64,000 nt of DNA from Bombus terrestris. Taxonomy: Eukaryota > Arthropoda > Insecta > Hymenoptera > Apidae. The stretch is from the NCBI RefSeq assembly GCF_910591885.1, contig NC_063286.1, forward strand, positions 372,001 through 436,000, written 5' to 3'. The notes under the pieces were generated by a model. The model was not told where the DNA came from. It was given only the letters and a program-made list of their open reading frames with translations, and did not search any database. Both the position numbers and the translations under genes were made by a program. This document shows positions 1 through 14,167 of this stretch, one piece after another (positions within the stretch are counted from its first letter, which is position 1; each line of letters starts with the position of its first letter).

Positions 1-200
1 AATACGTAATAGTATATAACGTTATGCGTTATATAGTAATAGTATATAACGTCATCCGTTATATAGTATAAGTATATAACGTTATACGTTATGTAGTAAT
101 AGTATATAACGTTATACGTTATATAGTAATATTATATAACGTTATGCGTTATATAGTAATATTATATAACGTTATGCGTTATATAGTAATAGTATATAAC

Positions 201-230
201 GTTATACGTTATATAGTAATAGTATATAAC
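201..230 (+). repeat. Representative canonical monomer (two quasi-palindromes)
   Basis: This 30-bp unit matches the commonest form in the window. It has 6 G+C of 30 and two CpG sites (AACGTT and TACGTT). Positions 206-232 can form a hairpin: left arm ACGTTATATA, loop GTAATAG at 216-222, right arm the exact reverse complement of the left. The preceding ACG-TTATA-CGT (a 3-bp stem around a 5-nt loop) overlaps it, and TATAACGTTATA across the unit junction is a perfect 12-bp palindrome. Two adjacent CGTTATA 7-mers (one starting at 200, one at 207) form an internal direct repeat. Common variants change the last loop base (GTAATAT, GTAATAC) or give GTTATGCG for GTTATACG. Function is unknown; the fold is inferred from base pairing alone. 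Confidence 0.95.
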
Positions 231-2003
231 GTTATACGTTATATAGTAATAGTATATAACGTTATACGTTATATAGTAATGGTATATAACGTTATACGTT
301 ATATAGTAATATTATATAACGTTATGCGTTATATAGTAATAGTATATAACGTTATACGTTATATAGTAATAGTATATAACGTTATACGTTATATAGTAAT
401 AGTATATAACGTTATACGTTATATAGTAATAGTATATAAAGTTATCCGTTATATAGTAATAGTATATAACGTTATGCGTTATATAGTAATAGTATATAAC
501 GTTATACGATAGTACGAAATAGTATATATCGTTATACGTTATATAGTAATAGTATATAACGTTATACGTTATATAGTAATTGTATATAACGTTATACGTT
601 ATATAGTAATAGTATATAACGTTATACGTTATATAGTAATAGTATATAACGTTATACGTTATATAGTAATAGTATATAACGTTATACGTTATATAGTAAT
701 GGTATATAACGTTATACGTTATATAGTAATAGTATATAACGTTATACGTTATATAGTAATAGTATATAACGTTATACGTTATATAGTAATAGTATATAAC
801 GTTATACGTTAGTACGTAATAATATACAACGTTATACGTGATATGGCAATACTATATAACGTTATACGTTATGTAGTAATAGTATATAACGTTATGCGTT
901 ATATAGTAATATTATATAACGTTATGCGTTATATAGTAATAGGATATAACGTTATACGTTATATAGTAATACTATATAACGTTATACGTTATATAGTAAT
1001 GGTATATAACGTTATACGTTATATAGTAATAGTATATAACGTTATACGTTATATAGTAATAGTATATAACGTTATGCGTTATATAGTAATATTATATAAC
1101 GTTATGCGTTATATAGTAATAGTATATAACGTTATACGTTATATAGTAATAGTATATAACGTTATACGTTATATAGTAATAGTATATAACGTTATACGTT
1201 ATATAGTAGTAGTATATAACGTTATACGTTAATACGTAATAGTATATAACGTTATGCGTTATATAGTAATAGTATATAACGTCATCCGTTATATAGTATA
1301 AGTATATAACGTTATACGTTATGTAGTAATAGTATATAACGTTATACGTTATATAGTAAGAGTATATAACTTTATACGTTATATAGTAATAGTATATAAC
1401 GTTATACGTTAATACGTAATAGTATATAACGTTATACGTTATATAGTAATAGTATATAACGTTATACGTTATATAGTAATAGTATATAACGTTATACGTT
1501 ATATAGTAATAGTATATAACGTTATACGTTAGTACGTAATAATATACAACGTTATACGTGATATGGCAATACTATATAACGTTATACGTTATGTAGTAAT
1601 AGTATATAACGTTATACGTTATATAGTAATATTATATAACGTTATGCGTTATATAGTAATATTATATAACGTTATGCGTTATATAGTAATAGTATATAAC
1701 GTTATACGTTATATAGTATAAGTATATAACGTTATACGTTATGTAGTAATAGTATATAACGTTATGCGTTATATAGTAATATTATATAACGTTATGCGTT
1801 ATATAGTAATATTATATAACGTTATGCGTTATATAGTAATAGTATATAACGTTATACGTTATATAGTAAGAGTATATAACTTTATACGTTATATAGTAAT
1901 AGTATATAACGTTATACGTTAATACGTAATAGTATATAACGTTATACGTTATATAGTATAAGTATATAACGTTATACGTTATGTAGTAATAGTATATAAC
2001 GTT

Positions 2004-3890
2004 ATGCGTTATATAGTAATAGTAAATAACGTTATACGTTATATAGTAATACTATATAACGTTATACGTTATATAGTAATGGTATATAACGTTATACGTT
2101 ATATAGTAATAGTATATAACGTTATACGTTATGTAGTAATAGTATATAACGTTATACGTTATATAGTAATATTATATAACGTTATGCGTTATATAGTAAT
2201 ATTATATAACGTTATGCGTTATATAGTAATAGTATATAACGTTATACGTTATATAGTAATAGTATATAACGTTATACGTTATATAGTAATAGTATATAAC
2301 GTTATACGTTATATAGTAATGGTATATAACGTTATACGTTATATAGTAATATTATATAACGTTATGCGTTATATAGTAATAGTATATAACGTTATACGTT
2401 ATATAGTAATAGTATATAACGTTATACGTTATATAGTAATAGCATATAACGTTATCCGTTATATAGTAATAGTATATAAAGTTATACGTTATATAGTAAT
2501 AGTATATAACGTTATGCGTTATATAGTAATAGTATATAACGTTATACGATAGTACGAAATAGTATATATCGTTATACGTTATATAGTAATAGTATATAAC
2601 GTTATACGTTATATAGTAATTGTATATAACATTATACGTTATATAGTAATAGTATATAACGTTATACGTTATATAGTAATAGTATATAACGTTATACGTT
2701 ATATAGTAATAGTATATAACGTTATACGTTATATAGTAATGGTATATAACGTTATACGTTATATAGTAATAGTATATAACGTTATACGTTATATAGTAAT
2801 AGTATATAACGTTATGCGTTATATAGTAATTGTATATAACGTTATACGTTATTACGTAATATTATATAACGTTATGCGTTATATAGTAATAGTATATAAC
2901 GTTATACGTTATATAGTAATAGTATATAACGTTATGCGTTATATAGTAATAGTATATAACGTTATACGATAGTACGGAATAGTATATATCGTTATACGTT
3001 ATATAGTAATAGTATATAACGTTATACGTTAGTACGTAATAATATACAACGTTATACGTGATATGGCAGTACTATATAACGTTATACGTTATTACGTAAT
3101 AGTATATAACGTTATACGTTATTACGTAATAGTATATGACGTTATACGTTATATAGTAATAGTATATAACGTTATACGTTATATAGTAATATTATATAAC
3201 GTTATGCGTTATATAGTAATAGTATATAACGTTATACGTTAGATAGTAATAGTATATAACGTTATACGTTATATAGTAATAGTATATAACGTTATACGTT
3301 ATATAGTACAAGTATATAACGTTATACGTTAATACATAATAGTATATATCGTTATACCTTATATAGTAATAGTATATAACGTTATACGTTATATAGTAAT
3401 AGTATATAACGTTATACGTTATATAGTAATATTATATAACGTTATGCGTTATATAGTAATATTATATAACGTTATGCGTTATATAGTAATAGTATATAAC
3501 ATTATACGTTATATAGTAATAGTATATAACGTTATACGTTATATAGTAATAGTATATAACGTTATACGTTATATAGTAATAGTATATAACGTTATACGTT
3601 ATGTAGTAATAGTATATAACGTTATACGTTATATAGTAATATTGTATAACGTTATGCGTTATATAGTAATATTATATAACGTTATGCGTTATATAGTAAT
3701 AGTATATAACGTTATACGTTATATAGTAATAGTATATAACGTTATACGTTATATAGTAATGGTATATAACGTTATACGTTATATAGTAATATTATATAAC
3801 GTTATGCGTTATATAGTAATAGTATATAACGTTATACGTTATATAGTAATAGTATATAACGCTATACGTTATATAGTAATAGTATATAAC
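2004..3890 (+). repeat. Region A segmental duplicate, copy 1
   Basis: Shares rare variants in the same order with 5,244-7,520: an AGTAAATAAC monomer at the left, an AGCATATA monomer (2,441 and 5,951), the AA and GG marker monomers, a GGCAGTAC marker (3,061 and 6,571), TAGTACAAG (3,301 and 6,811) and ATTGTATAAC. The offset steps from 3,240 to 3,510 to 3,630 bp, so the copies differ by whole-monomer indels, including a 120-bp insertion in copy 2 at about 6,841-6,960. Boundaries are approximate. Confidence 0.8.
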
Positions 3891-3900
3891 GTTATGCGTT

Positions 3901-5250
3901 ATATAGTAATAGTATATAACGTTATACGTTATATAGTATAAGTATATAACGTTATACGTTATGTAGTAATAGTATATAACGTTATGCGTTATATAGTAAT
4001 ATTATATAACGTTATGCGTTATATAGTAATAGTATATAACGTTATACGTTATATAGTAATAGTATATAACGTTATACGTTATATAGTAATAGTATATAAC
4101 GTTATACGTTATATAGTAATGGTATATAGCTTTATACGTTATATAGTAATATTATATAACGTTATGCGTTATATAGTAATAGTATATAACGTTATACGTT
4201 ATATAGTAAGAGTATATAACTTTATACGTTATATAGTAATAGTATATAACGTTATACGTTAATACGTAATAGTATATAACGTTATACGTTATATAGTAAT
4301 AGTATATAACGTTATACGTTATATAGTAATAGTATATAACGTTATACGTTATATAGTAATAGTATATAACGTTATACGTTAGTACGTAATAATATACAAC
4401 GTTATACGTGATATGGCAATACTATATAACGTTATACGTTATGTAGTAATAGTATATAACGTTATACGTTATATAGTAATATTATATAACGTTATGCGTT
4501 ATATAGTAATATTATATAACGTTATGCGTTATATAGTAATAGTATATAACGTTATACGTTATATAGTATAAGTATATAACGTTATACGTTATGTAGTAAT
4601 AGTATATAACGTTATGCGTTATATAGTAATATTATATAACGTTATGCGTTATATAGTAATAGTATATAACGTTATACGTTATATAGTAATAGTATATAAC
4701 GTTATACGTTATATAGTAATAGTATATAACGTTATACGTTATATAGTAATGGTATATAGCTTTATACGTTATATAGTAATATTATATAACGTTATGCGTT
4801 ATATAGTAATAGTATATAACGTTATACGTTATATAGTAAGAGTATATAACTTTATACGTTATATAGTAATAGTATATAACGTTATACGTTAATACGTAAT
4901 AGTATATAACGTTATACGTTATATAGTAATAGTATATAACGTTATACGTTATATAGTAATAGTATATAACGTTATACGTTATATAGTAATAGTATATAAC
5001 GTTATACGTTAGTACGTAATAATATACAACGTTATACGTGATATGGCAATACTATATAACGTTATACGTTATGTAGTAATAGTATATAACGTTATACGTT
5101 ATATAGTAATATTATATAACGTTATGCGTTATATAGTAATATTATATAACGTTATGCGTTATATAGTAATAGTATATAACGTTATACGTTATATAGTATA
5201 AGTATATAACGTTATACGTTATGTAGTAATAGTATATAACGTTATGCGTT
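3901..5250 (+). repeat. 630-bp higher-order tandem repeat
   Basis: Two full 21-monomer units plus a partial third. Read line by line, the stretch from 3,901 recurs exactly at 4,531 and the start again at 5,161. The TAGTATAAG marker is at 3,931, 4,561 and 5,191, the diverged TACGTAATAATATACAAC monomer at 4,381 and 5,011, and a GGTATATAGCTTTATACG variant in each full unit. The match ends on the right where 5,251-5,270 reads AGTAAATAAC instead of ATTATATAAC. Confidence 0.92.
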
Positions 5251-7520
5251 ATATAGTAATAGTAAATAACGTTATACGTTATATAGTAATACTATATAAC
5301 GTAATACGTTATATAGTAATGGTATATAACGTTATACGTTATATAGTAATAGTATATAACGTTATACGTTATATAGTAATAGTATATAACGTTATGCGTT
5401 ATATAGTAATATTATATAACGTTATGCGTTATATAGTAATAGTATATAACGTTATACGTTATATAGTAATAGTATATAACGTTATACGTTATATAGTAAT
5501 AGTATATAACGTTATACGTTATATAGTAGTAGTATATAACGTTATACGTTAATACGTAATAGTATATAACGTTATGCGTTATATAGTAATAGTATATAAC
5601 GTCATCCGTTATATAGTATAAGTATATAACGTTATACGTTATGTAGTAATAGTATATAACGTTATACGTTATATAGTAATATTATATAACGTTATGCGTT
5701 ATATAGTAATATTATATAACGTTATGCGTTATATAGTAATAGTATATAACGTTATACGTTATATAGTAATAGTATATAACGTTATACGTTATATAGTAAT
5801 AGTATATAACGTTATACGTTATATAGTAATGGTATATAACGTTATACGTTATATAGTAATATTATATAACGTTATGCGTTATATAGTAATAGTATATAAC
5901 GTTATACGTTATATAGTAATAGTATATAACGTTATACGTTATATAGTAATAGCATATAGCGTTATACGTTATATAGTAATAGTATATAAAGTTATCCGTT
6001 ATATAGTAATAGTATATAACGTTATGCGTTATATAGTAATAGTATATAACGTTATACGATAGTACGAAATAGTATATATCGTTATACGTTATATAGTAAT
6101 AGTATATAACGTTATACGTTATATAGTAATTGTATATAACGTTATACGTTATATAGTAATAGTATATAACGTTATACGTTATATAGTAATAGTATATAAC
6201 GTTATACGTTATATAGTAATAGTATATAACGTTATACGTTATATAGTAATGGTATATAACGTTATACGTTATATAGTAATAGTATATAACGTTATACGTT
6301 ATATAGTAATAGTATATAACGTTATGCGTTATATAGTAATTGTATATAACGTTATACGTTATTACGTAATATTATATAACGTTATGCGTTATATAGTAAT
6401 AGTATATAACGTTATACGTTATATAGTAATAGTATATAACGTTATGCGTTATATAGTAATAGTATATAACGTTATACGATAGTACGGAATAGTATATATC
6501 GTTATACGTTATATAGTAATAGTATATAACGTTATACGTTAGTACGTAATAATATACAACGTTATACGTGATATGGCAGTACTATATAACGTTATACGTT
6601 ATTACGTAATAGTATATAACGTTATACGTTATTACGTAATAGTATATGACGTTATACGTTATATAGTAATAGTATATAACGTTATACGTTATATAGTAAT
6701 ATTATATAACGTTATGCGTTATATAGTAATAGTATATAACGTTATACGTTATATAGTAATAGTATATAACGTTATACGTTATATAGTAATAGTATATAAC
6801 GTTATACGTTATATAGTACAAGTATATAACGTTATACGTTATATAGTAATAGTATATAACGTTATACGTTATATAGTAATATTATATAACGTTATGCGTT
6901 ATATAGTAATAGTATATAACGTTATACGTTATATAGTAATAGTATATAACGTTATACGTTAATACATAATAGTATATATCGTTATACGTTATATAGTAAT
7001 AGTATATAACGTTATACGTTATATAGTAATAGTATATAACGTTATACGTTATATAGTAATATTATATAACGTTATGCGTTATATAGTAATATTATATAAC
7101 GTTATGCGTTATATAGTAATAGTATATAACATTATACGTTATATAGTAATAGTATATAACGTTATACGTTATATAGTAATAGTATATAACGTTATACGTT
7201 ATATAGTAATAGTATATAACGTTATACGTTATGTAGTAATAGTATATAACGTTATACGTTATATAGTAATATTGTATAACGTTATGCGTTATATAGTAAT
7301 ATTATATAACGTTATGCGTTATATAGTAATAGTATATAACGTTATACGTTATATAGTAATAGTATATAACGTTATACGTTATATAGTAATGGTATATAAC
7401 GTTATACGTTATATAGTAATATTATATAACGTTATGCGTTATATAGTAATAGTATATAACGTTATACGTTATATAGTAATAGTATATAACGCTATACGTT
7501 ATATAGTAATAGTATATAAC
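5244..7520 (+). repeat. Region A segmental duplicate, copy 2
   Basis: Partner of 2,004-3,890, with a 120-bp (four-monomer) insertion before the AATACATAAT monomer at 6,961. Its first 400 bp are also repeated at about 8,507-8,900 at offset 3,263. That offset is 3,270 minus the 7-bp deletion near 7,880, which shows the deletion happened in the intervening array. Confidence 0.8.
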
Positions 7521-8610
7521 GTTATACGTTATATAGTAATAGTATATAACGTTATACGTTATATAGTAATAGTATATAACGTTATACGTTATATAGTAAT
7601 AGTATATAACGTTATACGTTAATACGTAATAGTATATATCGTTATAAGTTATATAGTAATAGTATATAACGTTATACGTTATATAGTAATAGTATATAAC
7701 GTTATACGTTATATAGTAATAGTATATAACGTTATACGTTAATACGTAATAGTATATATCGTTATACGTTATATAGTAATAGTATATAACGTTATGCGTT
7801 ATATGGTAATAGTATATAACGTCATCCGTTATATAGTATAAGTATATAACGTTATACGTTATGTAGTAATAGTATATAACGTTATATAGTAATATTATAT
7901 AACGTTATGCGTTATATAGTAATATTATATAACGTTATGCGTTATATAGTAATAGTATATAACGTTATACGTTATATAGTAATAGTATATAACGTTATAC
8001 GTTATATAGTAATAGTATATAACGTTATACGTTATATAGTAATGGTATATAGCGTTATACGTTATATAGTAATATTATATAACGTTATGCGTTATATAGT
8101 AATAGTATATAACGTTATACGTTATATAGTAAGAGTATATAACTTTATACGTTATATAGTAATAGTATATAACGTTATACGTTAATACGTAATAGTATAT
8201 AACGTTATACGTTAATACGTAATAGTATATAACGTTATACGTTATATAGTAATAGTATATAACGTTATACGTTAGTACGTAATAATATACAACGTTATAC
8301 GTGATATGGCAATACTATATAACGTTATACGTTATGTAGTAATAGTATATAACGTTATACGTTATATAGTAATATTATATAACGTTATGCGTTATATAGT
8401 AATATTATATAACGTTATGCGTTATATAGTAATAGTATATAACGTTATACGTTATATAGTATAAGTATATAACGTTATACGTTATGTAGTAATAGTATAT
8501 AACGTTATGCGTTATATAGTAATAGTAAATAACGTTATCCGTTATATAGTAATACTATATAACGTTATACGTTATATAGTAATGGTATATAACGTTATAC
8601 GTTATATAGT

Positions 8611-11480
8611 AATAGTATATAACGTTATACGTTATATAGTAATAGTATATAACGTTATGCGTTATATAGTAATATTATATAACGTTATGCGTTATATAGT
8701 AATAGTATATAACGTTATACGTTATATAGTAATAGTATATAACGTTATACGTTATATAGTAATAGTATATAACGTTATACGTTATATAGTAGTAGTATAT
8801 AACGTTATACGTTAATACGTAATAGTATATAACGTTATGCGTTATATAGTAATAGTATATAACGTCATCCGTTATATAGTATAAGTATATAACGTTATAC
8901 GTTATGTAGTAATAGTATATAACGTTATACGTTATATAGTAATAGTATATAACGTTATGCGTTATATAGTAATATTATATAACGTTATGCGTTATATAGT
9001 AATAGTATATAACGTTATACGTTATATAGTAATAGTATATAACGTTATACGTTATATAGTAATAGTATATAACGTTATACGTTATATAGTAATAGTATAT
9101 AACGTTATGCGTTATATAGTAATATTATATAACGTTATGCGTTATATAGTAATAGTATATAACGTTATACGTTATATAGTAATAGTATATAACGTTATGC
9201 GTTATATAGTAATAGTATATAACGTTATACGTTATATAGTAATGGTATATAACGTTATACGTTATATAGTAATATTATATAACGTTATGCGTTATATAGT
9301 AATAGTATATAACGTTATACGTTATATAGTAATAGTATATAACGTTATACGTTATATAGTAATAGTATATAACGTTATACGTTATATAGTAATAGTATAT
9401 AAAGTTATACGTTATATAGTAATAGTATATAACGTTATGCGTTATATAGTAATAGTATATAACGTTATACGATAGTACGAAATAGTATATATCGTTATAC
9501 GTTATATAGTAATAGTATATAACGTTATACGTTATATAGTAATTGTATATAACGTTATACGTTATATAGTAATAGTATATAACGTTATACGTTATATAGT
9601 AATAGTATATAACGTTATACGTTATATAGTAATAGTATATAACGTTATACGTTATATAGTAATGGTATATAACGTTATACGTTATATAGTAATAGTATAT
9701 AACGTTATACGTTATATAGTAATAGTATATAACGTTATGCGTTATATAGTAATTGTATATAACGTTATACGTTATTACGTAATATTATATAACGTTATGC
9801 GTTATATAGTAATAGTATATAACGTTATACGTTATATAGTAATAGTATATAACGTTATGCGTTATATAGTAATAGTATATAACGTTATACGATAGTACGG
9901 AATAGTATATATCGTTATACGTTATATAGTAATAGTATATAACGTTATACGTTAGTACGTAATAATATACAACGTTATACGTGATATGGCAGTACTATAT
10001 AACGTTATACGTTATTACGTAATAGTATATAACGTTATACGTTATTACGTAATAGTATATGACGTTATACGTTATATAGTAATAGTATATAACGTTATAC
10101 GTTATATAGTAATAGTATATAACGTTATACGTTATATAGTAATAGTATATAACGTTATGCGTTATATAGTAATATTATATAACGTTATGCGTTATATAGT
10201 AATAGTATATAACGTTATACGTTATATAGTAATAGTATATAACGTTATACGTTATATAGTAATAGTATATAACGTTATACGTTATATAGTAGTAGTATAT
10301 AACGTTATACGTTAATACGTAATAGTATATAACGTTATGCGTTATATAGTAATAGTATATAACGTCATCCGTTATATAGTATAAGTATATAACGTTATAC
10401 GTTATGTAGTAATAGTATATAACGTTATACGTTATATAGTAATAGTATATAACGTTATGCGTTATATAGTAATATTATATAACGTTATGCGTTATATAGT
10501 AATAGTATATAACGTTATACGTTATATAGTAATAGTATATAACGTTATACGTTATATAGTAATAGTATATAACGTTATACGTTATATAGTAATAGTATAT
10601 AACGTTATGCGTTATATAGTAATATTATATAACGTTATGCGTTATATAGTAATAGTATATAACGTTATACGTTATATAGTAATAGTATATAACGTTATAC
10701 GTTATATAGTAATAGTATATAACGTTATACGTTATATAGTAATGGTATATAACGTTATACGTTATATAGTAATATTATATAACGTTATGCGTTATATAGT
10801 AATAGTATATAACGTTATACGTTATATAGTAATAGTATATAACGTTATACGTTATATAGTAATAGTATATAACGTTATACGTTATATAGTAATAGTATAT
10901 AAAGTTATACGTTATATAGTAATAGTATATAACGTTATGCGTTATATAGTAATAGTATATAACGTTATACGATAGTACGAAATAGTATATATCGTTATAC
11001 GTTATATAGTAATAGTATATAACGTTATACGTTATATAGTAATTGTATATAACGTTATACGTTATATAGTAATAGTATATAACGTTATACGTTATATAGT
11101 AATAGTATATAACGTTATACGTTATATAGTAATAGTATATAACGTTATACGTTATATAGTAATGGTATATAACGTTATACGTTATATAGTAATAGTATAT
11201 AACGTTATACGTTATATAGTAATAGTATATAACGTTATGCGTTATATAGTAATTGTATATAACGTTATACGTTATTACGTAATATTATATAACGTTATGC
11301 GTTATATAGTAATAGTATATAACGTTATACGTTATATAGTAATAGTATATAACGTTATGCGTTATATAGTAATAGTATATAACGTTATACGATAGTACGG
11401 AATAGTATATATCGTTATACGTTATATAGTAATAGTATATAACGTTATACGTTAGTACGTAATAATATACAACGTTATAC
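8611..11480 (+). repeat. 1,500-bp higher-order tandem repeat
   Basis: Nearly two copies of a 50-monomer unit. Landmarks recur at exactly 1,500 bp: the AATACGTAAT monomer (8,814 and 10,314), the GTCATCCG/TAGTATAAG pair, the AA marker (9,472 and 10,972), the GG marker (9,892 and 11,392) and the GTGATATGGCA monomer (9,982 and 11,482). Only scattered single-base differences are visible, for example GTTATGCG near 9,199 against GTTATACG near 10,699, and GGCAGTAC near 9,990 against GGCAATAC near 11,490. Confidence 0.92.
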
Positions 11481-12230
11481 GTGATATGGCAATACTATAT
11501 AACGTTATACGTTATTACGTAATAGTATATAACGTTATACGTTATATAGTAATAGTATATAACGTTATGCGTTATATACTAATAGTATATAACGTTATAC
11601 GTTATATAGTAATAGTATATAACGTTATAAGTTATATAGTAATAGTATATAACGTTATACGTTATATAGTAATGGTATATAACGTTATACGTTATATAGT
11701 AATATTATATAACGTTATGCGTTATATAGTAATAGTATATAACGTTATACGTTATATAGTAATAGTATATAACGTTATACGTTATATAGTAATAGTATAT
11801 AACGTTATACGTTATATAGGAATAGTATATGACGTTATACGTTATATAGTAATAGTATATAACGTTATGCGTTATATAGTAATAGTATTTAACGTTATAC
11901 GATAGTACGAAATAGTATATATCGTTATACGTTATATAGTAATAGTATATAACGTTATACGTTATATAGTAATGGTATATAACGTTATGCGTTATATAGT
12001 AATAGTATATAACGTTATACGTTATATAGTAATAGTATATAACGTTATACGTTATATAGTAATAGTATATAACGTTATGCGTTATATAGTAATAGTATAT
12101 AACGTTATACGTTATATAGTACTAGTATATAACGTTATGCGTTATATAGTAACAGTATATAACGTTATACGATAGTACGGAATAGAATATATCGTTATAC
12201 GTTATATAGTAATAGTATATAACGTTATAC

Positions 12231-12303
12231 GTTAGTACGTAATAATATACAACGTTATACGTGATATGGCAATACTATATAACGTTATACGTTATTACGT
12301 AAT
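12231..12303 (+). repeat. Diverged marker dimer (representative)
   Basis: The most diverged repeat unit in the array, roughly two and a half monomers long. It is recognisable by GTTAGTACGTAATAATATAC, then GTGATATGGCAATAC, then GTTATTACGTAAT. It recurs dozens of times in the window in the same orientation and marks higher-order repeat units. In region C the variant reads GATATGGTAATAC and ends CTATCACG. It breaks the open frame by TAG/TAA and is the source of the repeated ATGGC start codon. Whether it binds anything is unknown. Confidence 0.85.
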
Positions 12304-14163
12304 AGTATATAACGTTATACGTTATATAGTAATAGTATATAACGTTATACGTTATATAGTAATAGTATATAACGTTATACGTTATATAGTAATATTATAT
12401 AACGTTATACGTTATATAGTAATAGTATATAACGTTATACGTTATATAGTAATAGTATATAACGTTGTGCGTTATATAGTAATAGTATATAACGTTATAC
12501 GATAGTACGGAATAGTATATATCGTTATACGTTATATAGTAATAGTATATAACGTTATACGTTATATAGTAATAGTATATAACGTTATACGTTATATAGT
12601 AATAGTATATAACGTTATACGTTATATAGTAATAGTATATAACGTTATACGTTATATAGTAATAGTATATAACGTTATACGTTATATAGTAATAGTATAT
12701 AACGTTATACGATAGTACGGAATAGTATATATCGTTATACGTTATATAGTAATAGTATATAACGTTATACGTTAGTACGTAATAATATACAACGTTATAC
12801 GTGATATGGCAATACTATATAACGTTATACGTTATTACGTAATAGTATATAACGTTATACGTTATATAGTAATATTATATAACGTTATGCGTTATATAGT
12901 AATATTATATAACGTTATACGTTATATAGTAATAGTATATAACGTTGTGCGTTATATAGTAATAGTTTATAACGTTATACGTTATATAGTAATAGTATAT
13001 AACGTTATGCGTTATATAGTAATAGTATATAACGTTATACGATAGTACGGAATAGTATATATCGTTATACGTTATATAGTAATAGTATATAACGTTATAC
13101 GTTAGTACGTAATAATATACAACGTTATACGTGATATGGCAATACTATATAACGTTATACGTTATTACGTAATAGTATATAACGTTATACGTTATATAGT
13201 AATAGTATATAACGTTATACGTTATATAGTAATAGTATATAACGTTATACGTTATATAGTAATATTATATAACGTTATGCGTTATATAGTAATAGTATAT
13301 AACGTTATACGTTATATAGTAATAGTATATAACGTTATGCGTTATATAGTAATAGTATATAACGTTATACGATAGTACGGAATAGTGTATATCGTTATAC
13401 GTTATATAGTAATAATATACAACGTTATACGTGATATGGCAATACTATATAACGTTATACGTTATTACGTAATAGTATATAACTTTATACGTTATATAGT
13501 AATATTATATAACGTTATGCGTTATATAGTAATAGTATATAACGCTATACGTTATTTAGTAATAGTATATAACGTTGTGCGTTATATAGTAATAGTTTAT
13601 AACGTTATACGATAGTACGGAATAGTATATATCGTTATACGTTATATAGTGATAGTATATAACGTTATACGTTATATAGTAATAGTATATAACGTTATAC
13701 GTTATATAGTAATAGTATATAACGTTATACGTTAGTACGTAATAATATACAACGTTATACGTGATATGGCAATACTATATAACGTTATACGTTATTACGT
13801 AATAGTATATAACGTTATACGTTATATAGTAATATTATATAACGTTATGCGTTATATAGTAATAGTATATAACGTTATACGTTATATAGTAATAGTATAT
13901 AACGTTGTGCGTTATATAGTAATAGTTTATAACGTTATACGATAGTACGGAATAGTATATATCGTTATACGTTATATAGTGGTAGTATATAACGTTATAC
14001 GTTATATAGTAATAGTATATAACGTTATACGTTATATAGTAATATTATATAACGTTATGCGTTATATAGTAATAGTATATAACGTTATACGTTATATAGT
14101 AATAGTATATAACGTTATACGTTATAAAGTAATAGTATATAACGTTATACGTTAATACGTAAT

Positions 14164-14167
14164 AGTA
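14164..14167. repeat. Target-site duplication, left (AGTA)
   Basis: AGTA directly precedes the island's TGTCG end and is repeated at 14,778-14,781. The uninterrupted array sequence TAATAGTATATATCG is common elsewhere, so AGTA is the original target. Confidence 0.85.

Larger units (their letters stand above)
1..11480 (+). repeat. 30-bp satellite array, region A
   Basis: A continuous head-to-tail array of the roughly 30-bp monomer. Marker monomers give it a higher-order structure: a monomer reading TAGTATAAG followed by one with TTATGTAG (for example near 3,931, 4,561 and 5,191), a diverged dimer containing GTGATATGGCA, and two stop-containing monomers, GATAGTACGAAA and GATAGTACGGAA, that lie 420 bp apart at 2,549/2,969, 6,059/6,479, 9,472/9,892 and 10,972/11,392. 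Phase is constant from 1 to about 7,880, where a 7-bp deletion shifts it. No gene is present; open frames up to 182 codons only translate the repeat into a 10-residue pattern. The boundary with region B is a change in marker usage, not a sharp break. Confidence 0.97.
11481..14167 (+). repeat. 30-bp satellite array, region B left of first island
   Basis: Same monomer and direction as region A, but organised around a diverged dimer and GATAGTACGGAA markers at spacings of about 330 and 540 bp. Rare variants tie it to distant copies: AGTATTTAAC at 11,884 recurs at 31,435, and the TAGTACTAG/AACAGTAT pair at 12,121-12,155 recurs near 36,481 and 40,281. The last monomers (14,041-14,163) include the private variant TTATAAAG, seen again only beside the second island. 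No gene. Confidence 0.95.

Noticed and set aside
1..14167. CRISPR array with 30-bp repeats
   Set aside because: Repeats are directly adjacent with no unique spacers, continue for tens of kilobases, and no cas-like genes are present.
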